A DNA stretch of 64,000 nucleotides from VBAS01 sp963773465 (GTDB lineage Bacteria; Bacteroidota; Bacteroidia; Chitinophagales; Chitinophagaceae), in assembly GCA_963773465.1 (NCBI GenBank), contig CAVZBF010000004.1:930001-994000 (forward strand), written 5' to 3'. The notes under the pieces were generated by a model. That model did not search any database. It saw nothing but the letters and a program-made list of their open reading frames with translations, and was not told where the DNA came from. Made by a program: the position numbers and the translations under genes. This document shows, one piece after another, positions 39,682-49,064 of this stretch (positions within the stretch are counted from its first letter, which is position 1; every line of letters begins with the position of its first letter).

Positions 39682-39750
39682 GTTGGTTACTTATACTTTT
39701 CTTGTCAATTTATTTTTATGTACCCAGCTGCATTAATTCTTATCATCGTT

Positions 39751-39767
39751 CGTTGCGTCGCACTCTT
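39751..39767 (+). repeat. short intergenic repeat, copy 2
   Basis: CGTTGCGTCGCACTCTT, nearly identical to 1954-1971. A second palindromic sequence, CCCTGAGCC...GAAGGG, follows at about 39805-39825. Both sit in the 155-bp gap between the two subunit III genes. Confidence 0.4.
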
Positions 39768-39836
39768 GTACGTTCTGTTCGCTATTCAACTTTATCATGA
39801 TCCTACCCTGAGCCTGCCGAAGGGCGATACATCTAC

Positions 39837-40409
39837 CTAAGCCAAAATAAAAAACACAAACAAATAGATCCAAAGAATATCTACAAAATGCCAGTACGTT
39901 GCCATCACTTCAATCCCTACACTTCCATAAGTTTTTGTTTGACCAAAAAAAGCTTTTATAAACATTACTATTAAAGCTATTGCCCCGCCTAATACATGCA
40001 ACGCATGCAATCCGAATATCACATACAAAAATTGTCCGGCCCCGGCCACACCTTTGAATTGCACTCCGCTGTTCCATAGTTGCATAAATCCTGTCCACTG
40101 CATCGCAATGAATGCAACACCCAGTACCGTCGTTACAGCCATCAACTGACGGTAACGATTCATCTCTCTTTGTTTAAAAGAACGTAATGCCATTTGTATC
40201 GTAAGACTGCTCAACAGAATGGCCACTGTTGAAAACCAAAACACCCGTGGTGTTTTTATATCGATCCAGCTGGCCTGGTTGCTCTTAACAATATAAGCAC
40301 TGGTCAGTCCTGCAAACATCATAATGATGCTGCATATTGCTATCCACATCGTGAACTTATGTGGATGAATCTTCTTTTTCTGCCTGATTGTCACAGTTCC
40401 TGTGTTCAT
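39837..40409 (-). CDS. second cytochrome c oxidase subunit III-type protein
   Basis: A 190-residue, five-helix member of the subunit III family, intact. It contains GVAFIAMQWTGFMQLW, GLHALHVLGGAIALI and the C-terminal TYWHFVDILWIYLFVFFIL. Two subunit III-type genes in tandem are usual in Bacteroidota caa3-type operons. A four-helix-bundle cassette lies directly upstream (40411-40836). Confidence 0.88.
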   Translation of the reverse strand: MNTGTVTIRQKKKIHPHKFTMWIAICSIIMMFAGLTSAYIVKSNQASWIDIKTPRVFWFSTVAILLSSLTIQMALRSFKQREMNRYRQLMAVTTVLGVAFIAMQWTGFMQLWNSGVQFKGVAGAGQFLYVIFGLHALHVLGGAIALIVMFIKAFFGQTKTYGSVGIEVMATYWHFVDILWIYLFVFFILA

Positions 40410-40410
40410 A

Positions 40411-40836
40411 AAATTCCAAATAAAAAAATTCCAAATTCCATGGCTACATTACACATCGTTCGAATCCAGCTTTTTTCTTATACTGGAAAATATTTTTCTT
40501 AATTGTGTAGCTTCATCAATAAGCTCAATCCTTTCCTTTTCCAAAACTTCATTTCCAAATAACTCAATTAATCCTAAAAATTGCATGCTCTCTTTCGACT
40601 CCTTTCTGCAAACCTTTATTCTATATTTTAAATCCCCTTTACCCACATTTTCATTTGCCTCAATATAATTAGCTCCAACCGATCCACTTGCTCTAACTAA
40701 TTGTTTTATGTCTTCAATATTCGCTAAATCTTTCTTCAGTTTTCGACAATAAGCTCTTATTCTTTTTCCAAATTGATGACATCTTTCTTCTAGTGGATGC
40801 TCAAACATGGAATTTGGAATTTCGCTTTTGGAATTT
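40411..40836. mobile_element. cassette: four-helix-bundle gene framed by bipartite inverted repeats
   Basis: Two sets of perfect arms frame the gene: inner 17 bp (40426-40442 with 40806-40822) and outer 10 bp AAATTCCAAA (40411-40420) with TTTGGAATTT (40827-40836). The cassette fits exactly between the ctaB stop (40840) and the coxC-type start (40409). The whole unit could fold as a long stem with the coding sequence in the loop, as in intervening sequences of 23S rRNA. No transposase is seen. Confidence 0.6.
40449..40808 (-). CDS. four-helix-bundle (S23/IVP-type) protein
   Basis: A 119-residue helical protein with the family core VRASGSVGANYIEANENVGK and RIKVCRKESKESMQFLGLIE. The family (TIGR02436) was first found encoded in intervening sequences of 23S rRNA genes and also occurs as stand-alone genes; its function is unknown. 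The start codon lies inside the right inverted repeat, and the stop 7 bp from the left one, so the gene fills the cassette. It is intact although the genes on its upstream side are broken. Confidence 0.88.
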   Translation of the reverse strand: MFEHPLEERCHQFGKRIRAYCRKLKKDLANIEDIKQLVRASGSVGANYIEANENVGKGDLKYRIKVCRKESKESMQFLGLIELFGNEVLEKERIELIDEATQLRKIFSSIRKKLDSNDV

Positions 40837-40839
40837 AGT

Positions 40840-41706
40840 TTATTTTGTCACCAATAGTGCAAACAGCACTATTGGTAAATAAATATAACTGCTGAACATT
40901 ACTCTTCTTGCTGCTTTCACTTCCATTTCCCTGTATAACCTTACACATTGCCAAACCATAAAAAGATTAGCAGCGGCAATTATAAAAAGGCTTACCAAAC
41001 CGCTCATCCCGATAAAATAAGGAACAACTCCTACTGGCAATAGCAACAGTGAATAGATCACTGTTTGCAATGCCGTAAATTTTGTTGGTCCTTTTTCAGC
41101 TCGGCAACAGTTTAAATCCCGCCGTGCTATAATCTTTATATGCTATCCAGCAATCGCCCAGAAATGCGGGAACTGCCAGAAGAACTGTATACCAAATAAA
41201 ACCCATCCGCCAATTGACAATACTTATCATCTCCTGCTGCCCAGCCGATCAAGACAAGGCAATGCTCCGGGAAATGCACCAACCAATACTGCAATTGCAT
41301 TTACTTTTTTTAACGGCGTATAAATAAATGCATACAAAAAAAACTAAATGCAGCCAAGTCCTGCTGATGTCCAGTTGAAATAATAACCAAGAATAAAAAT
41401 CCCAACTGCACCTGCAATAATTGCAAATACCCATGCTTCCTGTAACACTCATTCTTCCTGCAGCAACCGGCCGGTTTGCTGTCCGTTTCATCATAGCATC
41501 TGTATCTTTTTCCACTACCTGGTTAATGGCATTTGCACTTCCTGTTACTAGCATCCCGCCATGCAAGCAATATGGTCATCTTTAGCGGATTTACATATTT
41601 GTCTTCAATCCCGGCGCCAGCAAGTAACTAATCACACTGGAAAAAACACCATGATACTTAATGAAAGTTTTATCAGCTTCAAATAATCTTTTATTTTACT
41701 CAGCAA
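40840..41706 (-). CDS. ctaB: protoheme IX farnesyltransferase, heme O synthase (frame broken)
   Basis: CtaB/CyoE attaches farnesyl to heme B, giving heme O, the precursor of heme A. The signature NAINQVVEKDTDAMMKRTAN, followed by RPVAAGR, contains the prenyl-diphosphate-binding Asp residues. Later helices include LLLPVGVVPYFIGMSG. The N-terminus reads LLSKIKDYLKLIKLSLSIMV from a TTG at 41706; no in-frame ATG is present there. At least four frame changes occur between 41620 and 41070. Length about 289 codons, normal. Confidence 0.85.
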
Positions 41707-41762
41707 TATTTAAAGAACTACTATTATTATCACTGCTTCATAAAGTCATACTCTTCATAAGT

Positions 41763-41779
41763 CTCCGCCTGCGGCGGAG
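41763..41779. repeat. palindrome CTCCGCC-TGC-GGCGGAG
   Basis: Perfect 7-bp arms around TGC between coxA and ctaB. A similar element (CCGCC-TGT-GGCGG) occurs at 43640-43652 and a longer one at 38280-38300. No T-run follows on the minus strand, so I read it as a dispersed repeat, perhaps also shaping the mRNA. Confidence 0.6.
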
Positions 41780-41791
41780 GATTAAGGGGCT

Positions 41792-43619
41792 TTAATGTTC
41801 TTTTGTTTCATTCGGACCAACCGGTTCTGTTTGCGGAATAAATTCTCTTCCGTCTTTACCATAATCATAAGCCCAGCGATGAACTTCAGGAATTTCACCT
41901 GGCCAGTTACCATGTCCCGGATTAATCGGTGTTGTCCATTCCAGTGTATTAGCACCCCATGGATTTGGTGTAGTTACTTTTCTTCCTTTGAAAATGGAAT
42001 AGAAGAAATTGAACACAAACATCAGTTGCACGGCAAATACAATGATGGAAACAATAGTGATCATTTTATTCAGATCTGCAAACTTGTTGAATGAATCCCA
42101 GATTGCTCTTATCCAGATAACGGCGTGGCATACCTGCCAAACCTTCATAGTGCATTGGCCAGAAAATAAGATAAGCGCCGATCATTGTTACCCAGAAATG
42201 AATATAACCCAAGCGTATTATTCAGATAACGGCCAAACATTTTCGGGAACCAATGATAAATACCTGCAAACATTCCAAACATAGATGCCACACCCATTAC
42301 AATATGGAAGTGAGCAACCACAAACATGGTATCATGCAGATGAATATCAAGCGTTGAGTTACCAAGGAAGATACCTGTTAATCCACCGGAAATAAATAAG
42401 CTTACAAAACCAATTGCAAATAAGGTAGCCGGTGTAAACCTGATATTTCCTCTCCACAACGTGGTGAGCCAGTTAAATACTTTAATAGCCGATGGACGGC
42501 GATCAATAAAGTAAGCAATACAAAGAATGATCCGAGGAAAGGATTCAATCCCGTTACAAACATATGATGCGCCCAAACAAGGAATGCAAGAATAGCAATA
42601 GCAAATAATGAACCCACCATCGCCATATATCCAAAGATGGGTTTTCGTGAATTCACGACTAAGTATCTCCGACACCATTCCCATGGCCGGCAACAAGAAT
42701 GATATATACTTCAGGGTGACCAAGGAACCAGAACAAATGCTGGAACAGAATTGCGCTTCCTCCTTCATTCGGTAATATTTGTCCGTGCTACATACAATAT
42801 CACTCAGGTAAAAACTTGTTCCCAGGTTACGGTCGAACAATAAGAAGAATAGCACCTGAAAGAAAACAGGGAAAGAAATACACCCAAGAATTGCAGTAAA
42901 GAACAATGGCCCAGATAGTAAGCGGCAGTCTTGTCATGCTCATTCCTTTTGTACGCATATTCAGAATGGTAGCGATATAATTCAAACCACCAAGCAATGA
43001 CGACACAACGAACAATGCCATACTGACAATCCAGAGATCCATTCCTATCTTTGATCCTTCAGATGCCTGGCCCAATGCACTCAATGGCGGATACAACGTC
43101 CACCCTCCCGCATGCAGGTCCTGTTTGAACAAATAAAGAAGAGAACATTACCACACTGGCAATAAAGAAGAACCAGTAGGAAAGCATATTCAGAAATGGC
43201 GAAGCCATATCTCTTGCACCAACCTGCAATGGAATCAAAAGATTGGCAAATGTTCCGCTAAGCCCTGCTGTCAATACAAAGAACACCAGCACCGTTCCGT
43301 GCATGGTAACCAAAGCATAATAAAATTCAGGTTGTATCTGTCCGCCTTTTGCCCACTTACCAAAAAAAGTTTCAAGGATCGGGAAAGTTTGATCGGGAAA
43401 ACCAAGTTGCAAACGGAACAACACAGAAAACAAACCACCAATGATCGCCCAGACAATACCTGTGATCAAAAACTGCTTGCCGATCGTTTTATGATCCTGG
43501 CTGAAAATATATTTGGTAATAAATGTTTCCTTATGATGATGGACATGATGCTCATCATGATGAACATCATGATGAGTGATCACTTCAGCATGTCCATGCA
43601 TATTTGCTTCGTTACTCAT
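41792..43619 (-). CDS. coxA: cytochrome c oxidase subunit I (multiple frameshifts)
   Basis: The catalytic subunit with the heme a and heme a3-CuB centre. The His-rich N-terminus (HHDVHHDEHHVHHHK) is followed by YALVTMHGTVLVFFVLTAGL (heme ligand His), VWAHHMFVTG (CuB His pair) and HDTMFVVAHFHIVMG (heme ligands). The C-terminus contains NPWGANTLEWTTP. The span of about 609 codons is normal. At least five frame changes occur (about 43130, 42890, 42780, 42660, 42520, 42145). All catalytic motifs survive in order, which argues against decay. Confidence 0.92.
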
Positions 43620-43639
43620 AATTCACTTTTTTAAGATTA

Positions 43640-43652
43640 CCGCCTGTGGCGG
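43640..43652. repeat. palindrome CCGCC-TGT-GGCGG
   Basis: Perfect 5-bp arms in the coxB-coxA gap, related to 41763-41779. Confidence 0.5.
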
Positions 43653-43695
43653 ATTATCAAAAAATTTATTTTTGGTTGCGGCGTTACCGCTGCAA

Positions 43696-44730
43696 TTATT
43701 GTAATTGCTTGTATCTGCTTTTAGCTGCATTCGGATCCTTGTCTGGAAAAGCCAAGATAATATTGCGGTTTTTGCTTTGCCATCCAGAGATCAAATTCTT
43801 CCTGTGTTTCCACAACTATCATTCCTCTCATACTATAATGACCTTGCCCGCACATCTGGTCACAGGAAATTTCATATACAAACTCAGGATCATTTGATTC
43901 CTTTTTCATTTCTGCTGTTGTTTTCGTAGGCGTAAACCACATGGTTGTTGGTGTTCCGGGTACCGCATCCATCTTCATCCGGAAATGTGAAAGACCTACA
44001 TCATGAATCACATCTTTTGCACTGATCACAAGCTTTACCGGTTTGTTTACCACCAGGTGCATGTTCACCTGTACTACATAAATATCATCATGGTTTGCAG
44101 GATCATCCCATAATTGTCCCAACGGATTATTTGCTCGCTTCATTGATCTTTTTAAAATATTTTTTTCCAACACTTTATCTTTTCCCGGATAGCGGAATTC
44201 CCATTTGAATTGGTTTCCCGTTATTTCTACTACCATTGCATCTTTTGGCGCTTCGCCTGTTATTTTAAACCAGTAATACAAACCAAAACCAACCAATCAC
44301 TGTTAATACAATAGCAGGAATAACGGTCCAGATCACTTCCAGTTTGTTATTATGCGGATAATAATATGCTTTTCTTTTATCTGATTCCTGGTATTTAAAT
44401 GCAAACCAGAACAAAGCAACCTGTGTAATAACAAATACAATTCCTGTAATGGCAATAGTGATGTACAGCATCATGTCAATATCCACACCATGATCAGAAG
44501 CCGGATTCACCCAAGAATTTTTCCTTTCAATCTTTCATTGCAATAGTAAACGCCGATCAAACCCAGTAATCAAGAAACACCAACAATAAAAATGCATTGA
44601 TCCTGTTGGTTTGTTTCCTGGCTTTTTCTTCTCCCCGCAATACCGCTACATATTCACTGGCCTTGGCAATCTGGAAAGTGATCAGAAAGCCAAGCACCAA
44701 GATCGCTACAATGATAAAAGTCGTTGTCAT
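43696..44730 (-). CDS. coxB: cytochrome c oxidase subunit II, CuA protein (multiple frameshifts)
   Basis: Subunit II accepts electrons from cytochrome c through the binuclear CuA site. The CuA ligands are visible in SCDQMCGQGHYSMRGM (CxxxCxxxHxxM) and in GLSHFRMKMDAVPG. The N-terminus reads MTTTFIIVAILVLGFLITFQ from 44730, then two further membrane helices. The frame changes near 44570, 44515 and 44280, and near 43745, after which the C-terminus becomes FPDKDPNAAKSRYKQLQ with a stop at 43696. Length about 345 codons. Confidence 0.9.
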
Positions 44731-44850
44731 ATTCTTATTAATTCAATTATTTATCAATTCCAATCTTGTTTCACAATTTCAATTCACAAGTCCACATTAA
44801 TTCAATTTTTAAACTTTTTAAACCTTTATAAACTTATTCAAACCTTACTC

Positions 44851-46105
44851 CTACGTATGATGAATCATACTTTCTTTAAAGAACGGATGGTTCTTTGCCA
44901 GCAATGGATGTTTTGCTCAATGTTCTTCCCGTTACAAACATGATCAATCCCACAAATCCCAATGCCAATACCCAAATCATACAACATCATCGGCACATGA
45001 TCTCTGTGATGGTGCCGGAAATACCATCTGGTAAAAATCAAGCCAGTGACCGAATATGATCAGCACCGCCATAAATGTTATCGTTGTATAATTTCTTTTT
45101 GACCTCTTCTCATCAATATCAATAAGCGGAGCAAGAAATTGATAATGAACATTCAACCAGAAAATACCGCTGATAAGGTCCTTCTACTCTTGGTTTAAAA
45201 TAAATTGTTTCTTCCGGTATGTTTGCATACCAGATCAGCATGAACTGGCGAAAACCAGAGATAAGTCCAGAAAATGGAAAATGCAAACATGAATTTTCCC
45301 AGGTCATGCAGGTGCTCTTCATTAGTGTATTCCAGGTAACCTATTATTCTTCAGGTAATACCACAAATAAAGTGATCAATGCAACACCCGCATACAAATG
45401 TGCTTGCAAAGGTGTACCAGCTATACATGGTGCTGTACCAATGTGCATCGATACTCATCAACCAAAGCCAGGGAATAGATGACATAACAGTCAGTGCAAA
45501 ACAAACGATGAACAATGCCGCCCAAACCGTATTTGTTCCAGATGATATTTTTTTCCTTCTTCAACACGTCATGTTTTCCTCTATCAGTACTGCATGAAAA
45601 CTTCCTGCATCTTTCCATCCCAATAAAGACCACAGCGCAATTGTTAACACGGTCCAGACTGTAAAAAAAGCTTTATTCAGAAATCCTGATTTCTATTTTA
45701 AGATTCGTATCATGCTGTTACATGTTCTGTATCAGTCCAGTGATAAATAGCATGATCATTTCCAAAAACATATTGCTAATAAAATAACACCGCAGATAAC
45801 TCCGATAACAGGCACGCAGGATGAAATTGCTTCGGATACTCTCCTGAAGCTCATTTGCCAGCCACCCCAGGCCAAGTGTAGTGGCACAAATAAAAAACAT
45901 AGCAGCATTTACCACCAATAAAAAATAAACACTGTTCTGCAACAAGCTTGCCCAGAATCTTGCTCTTTCATGTTCATGCTCAGCGCCGGTTTTAGCACCA
46001 TGCGTTATATACAAGCAGTATGATTGCAATAAGACCGATCGCCATCAATGCATACGACCACATCTTATATCGTTTAGGAATTTCAAATTTTTCTCGAATT
46101 GACAT
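44851..46105 (-). CDS. actF: ACIII subunit ActF, membrane quinol-oxidoreductase subunit (heavily frame-broken)
   Basis: ActF is a polytopic membrane subunit of alternative complex III (quinol:cytochrome c oxidoreductase). The N-terminus reads MSIREKFEIPKRYKMWSYAL and continues with a helix, then THGAKTGAEHEHERARFWAS and LLQNSVYFLLVVNAAMFFI. The C-terminus reads KHPLLAKNHPFFKESMIHHT and stops at 44851. In between, helices are found in all three frames, with at least eight changes. Identification rests on position after actE and on these end blocks. About 418 codons, normal. Confidence 0.8.
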
Positions 46106-46139
46106 CAGTTTACTTTTATTATTCTTCAAAAAAATCTTT

Positions 46140-46811
46140 TTATTTCGGTGCTGCAGTTGCTGAACTTGTCGTCGCCGCAGCTGTCAGCAAGAGCCAGTTT
46201 TGTTTTTCCTGCACCTTGCTTTTCTTTTATATAATGAACAATCATCCAGCGTTGTTTTGTGCTGAGCTGAGATGCATAACTTCCCATCTGTCCTTTACCA
46301 TAAGTAACAGAATGAAACATTTGCCTTCCGGCATTTTTGAAACGACGGGATCACCAATCAAATTTTTAGGCGCCGCTGGATAAGGACCTTCTCCTCCTTT
46401 AAACAACGGACCATTACCATCTAATTTTGCTCCATGGCAAATACCGCAATTCACAAGGTATAATCTTTCTGCTTCTTTCATAGTCAACAGCACTTAATGC
46501 CGGTAAAGGATTAGCAATATTCTTCGATGCATCATAATTCGTTGAATCTCCAACCTTATCCTTCATTAATGGGAAGATTGCCAATTCACCTCTTGCCACT
46601 GTACCGGCTACCGGCATCTGTCATAATAAATTTTTCCACCTGCTAATAATGTATCATTCGTAAATCTTGATGAATCCAGGGCAGCATAGGTTTCATATGC
46701 ACGGCTATAAGACATATCCGGCATATAAACATTTCCTGGATCTCTTTTACCCATTCTGCAACTGGTCATCAGCAAACCTATGAACCCTGTAATGATTACA
46801 ATTTTTTTCAT
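46140..46811 (-). CDS. actE: ACIII subunit ActE, monoheme cytochrome c lipoprotein (multiple frameshifts)
   Basis: A signal peptide with the lipobox LMTSC is followed by RMGKRDPGNVYMPDM. The heme motif is VNCGICHGAKLDGNG and the distal Met is probably in KGQMGSYASQL. ActE carries electrons out of ACIII to the oxidase. The frame changes near 46615, 46490, 46320 and 46190. It lies between actD and actF, the standard order. Confidence 0.88.
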
Positions 46812-46824
46812 CCTTTATTTTTCT

Positions 46825-47417
46825 TTATACTGCTACACCTTCTGCTTTCTTTTCAAAAACTTTTGTCTCTTTATCATATCGTCCAAGCCACCACCTGTCT
46901 TCTTTATAATCCACTTTCACATCTTTAGCCCCAGGCTTTGTAAAAATGCTACTGCTTCTGTTTCATTTGTTTTATCCGTACATTCCAGCGCCATTACAAA
47001 TATATCGTCAGTTGATCTTGGATTAAAATGATCCTTTTTTACAAATGGTGCCAACTGGCACAGATAACAAAATGTAAGCACCATTCCCACAGAAGAAAAC
47101 AATACCGTCAACTCAAACGTGATCGGTATCCATGCCGGCAATGAAAAATATGGTTTACCACCAAAGTTCAATGGCCAGTCATACGTCAATGCCCAGGTAA
47201 TAAAACCCAATGCTGTAGCCGTTCCGGTAATAGCATAAATAAACCCGGCAGTATGAAGGCTGGTATCACGAAGTCCCATTGCCTTATCCAATCCATGAAT
47301 AGGAAAAGGAGTATACACATCATGAATCTTATATCCTGCTTTGCGAACTTTCTTCACCGCAGGAAACAACACCGCTTCGTCATCAAAACTGCCAACTACA
47401 AATTTTTTTACTGCCAT
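46825..47417 (-). CDS. actD: ACIII subunit ActD (DUF3341; one frameshift)
   Basis: A two-helix membrane subunit of ACIII. The N-terminal part is VVGSFDDEAVLFPAVKKVRK and YKIHDVYTPFPIHGLDKAMG, the DUF3341 signature, then helices around LHTAGFIYAITGTATALGFI and VLFSSVGMVLTFCYL. The frame changes near 46925 and the corrected C-terminus reads DRWWLGRYDKETKVFEKKAE. Length 197 codons. Confidence 0.9.
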
Positions 47418-47424
47418 AATATTT

Positions 47425-47502
47425 TTAGTTCAAAGTTATTAGTTCAAAGTTCATAATCCATGTCCGACTCCCGACTCTGAACTATTGACTCCCGACTGTC
47501 TT
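47425..47502. repeat. tandem short repeats between actC and actD
   Basis: TTAGTTCAAAGTT occurs twice (47425-47437, 47439-47451), followed by a pair of GACTCCCGACT-type repeats to about 47498. This is non-coding repeat DNA within the operon; no function visible. Confidence 0.5.
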
Positions 47503-48961
47503 CTATGCTCCATGATCATGTGCATGCTCTTCAGCAAACTCTTCGCCTTCCTGTTCTTCCATTTTATCCATTTTTTCTTTCTATATTTCCCCGCTTCTTT
47601 TCAAAATATGTTTGATCTCTGCCAACGCAATAACCGGGAAAAATTTTGAGAACAGGAAATAACAGGTAAAGAACAACCCAAATGTTCCCAGATAAAATCC
47701 AACTTCCCAGATGGTAGGTCTGTAATAAGTACTCCATGATGACTGGCAAGTAATCACGGTAAACAGATGTAACGATGATCACAAACCGTTCGAACCACAT
47801 ACCGATATTTATCAAGTATTGACATGAAGAAAGTAACCAGCAGATTTCTTCTCATTTTCCTGAACCAGAAGATCTGCGGCGACAATACATTACAACCCAT
47901 CATGATCCAGTAACTCCAGCCATAAGGACTGAACAGGTTCAACCTGTTTTCTTTAAATGCAAACCATTCATATGGATTGCGCCATACCAGGCAATGAACA
48001 ATTCGGTGAGATAAGCAATACCTACAATCGAACCGGTCAGCACAATTACTTTATTCATCACTTCGATATGCTCGAGCGTAATATATTCTTCCAGTCTCAA
48101 TACTTTTCTTGTTACCACCAACAGTGTTTGCACCATGGCAAATCCCGAGAAGATGGCACCCGCAACGAAGTAAGGAGGGAAGATGGTAGTATGCCATCCC
48201 GGAACCACCGAAGTGGCGAAGTCAAAGGATACGATCGTATGCACTGAAAATACCAGCGGCGTACTCAAACCTGCCAGTACCAATGAAAGCGCTTCATGTC
48301 GTTGCCAGTGTTTTGTACTTCCTGTCCATCCAAATGCAGCAACACCATAAAACAATTTTCTCCATTTCAATTTTGCCCGGTCACGCAGTGTAGCAAGGTC
48401 AGGCAATCAAACCACGAATACCAGAATAAAATGAAACGGTAAAATAAGTTGAGATCGCAAATACATCCCACAACAATGGCGAGTTAAAGTTTACCCACAA
48501 CGGACCACGTGTATTTGGATAAGGCAAGTACAAAGAATGCCATCCACACACGGCCCATATGCCAGATCGGAAACTGGCCTGCGCACATTACCGCAAAGAT
48601 GGTCATCGCTTCTGCAGCACGGTTCACACCTGTTCTCCATCCCTGGCGGAATAATAATAAGATCGCAGAGATCAGTGTTCCGGCATGACCGATACCGACC
48701 CACCATACGAAGTTGGTAATATCCCAACCCCAGCCAACTGTTTTATTCAGGTTCCACTGGCCGGTACCATATATTACTTCCATGGTATACAGAAACAATT
48801 CCAAAAACAGCAACGCAACTGAAATAAGAAAGCCGATCCACCATAGCTTGGCTAGGCTTTGCTTCAACCGGGCGGCAAATATCTTCCGTTACCTGGTGAT
48901 AATCTTTATCGCCTTCTACCAGTGGCGGTCTTACCTGTGATTCGTATCTGAGTAATGCCAT
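47503..48961 (-). CDS. actC: ACIII subunit ActC, NrfD-like quinol-binding membrane subunit (multiple frameshifts)
   Basis: A polysulfide-reductase NrfD-type subunit with eight to ten helices that binds quinol. Blocks: MALLRYESQVRPPLVEGDKD (N-terminus), NLNKTVGWGWDITNFVWWVG, IGHAGTLISAILLLFRQGWR, VVPGWHTTIFPPYFVAGAIF and SPYGWSYWIMMGCNVLSPQI. The C-terminus is Glu/His-rich, ending EEHAHDHGA. The frame changes near 48850, 48480, 48415, 47945, 47830 and 47565. Length about 486 codons, normal. Confidence 0.88.
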
Positions 48962-49011
48962 ATTCTTTTAAAAATTACAAATAGCAGTTTATTCTATTCA
49001 AGCTCAGTTGT

Positions 49012-49049
49012 AATAATCAATAATTATTAATTAATAATTATTGATTATT
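49012..49049. repeat. 38-bp perfect palindrome between actB and actC
   Basis: The 19 bases 49012-49030 (starting AATAATCAATAATTATTAA) are exactly complementary to 49031-49049, with no spacer. It is wholly AT except for two bases. It lies between the actB stop and the actC start. It could cruciform as DNA or form a long hairpin in the operon mRNA, limiting or stabilising segments. Confidence 0.8.
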
Positions 49050-49064
49050 CATGAAATGTTCTCA

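Noticed and set aside
43299..43929. Met/His-rich plus-strand frames opposite coxA and coxB
   Set aside because: The Met/His repeats are the reverse reading of the His-rich CoxA N-terminus.
47425..47502. CRISPR-like repeats
   Set aside because: Two short tandem copies with no spacers of equal length and no cas genes.
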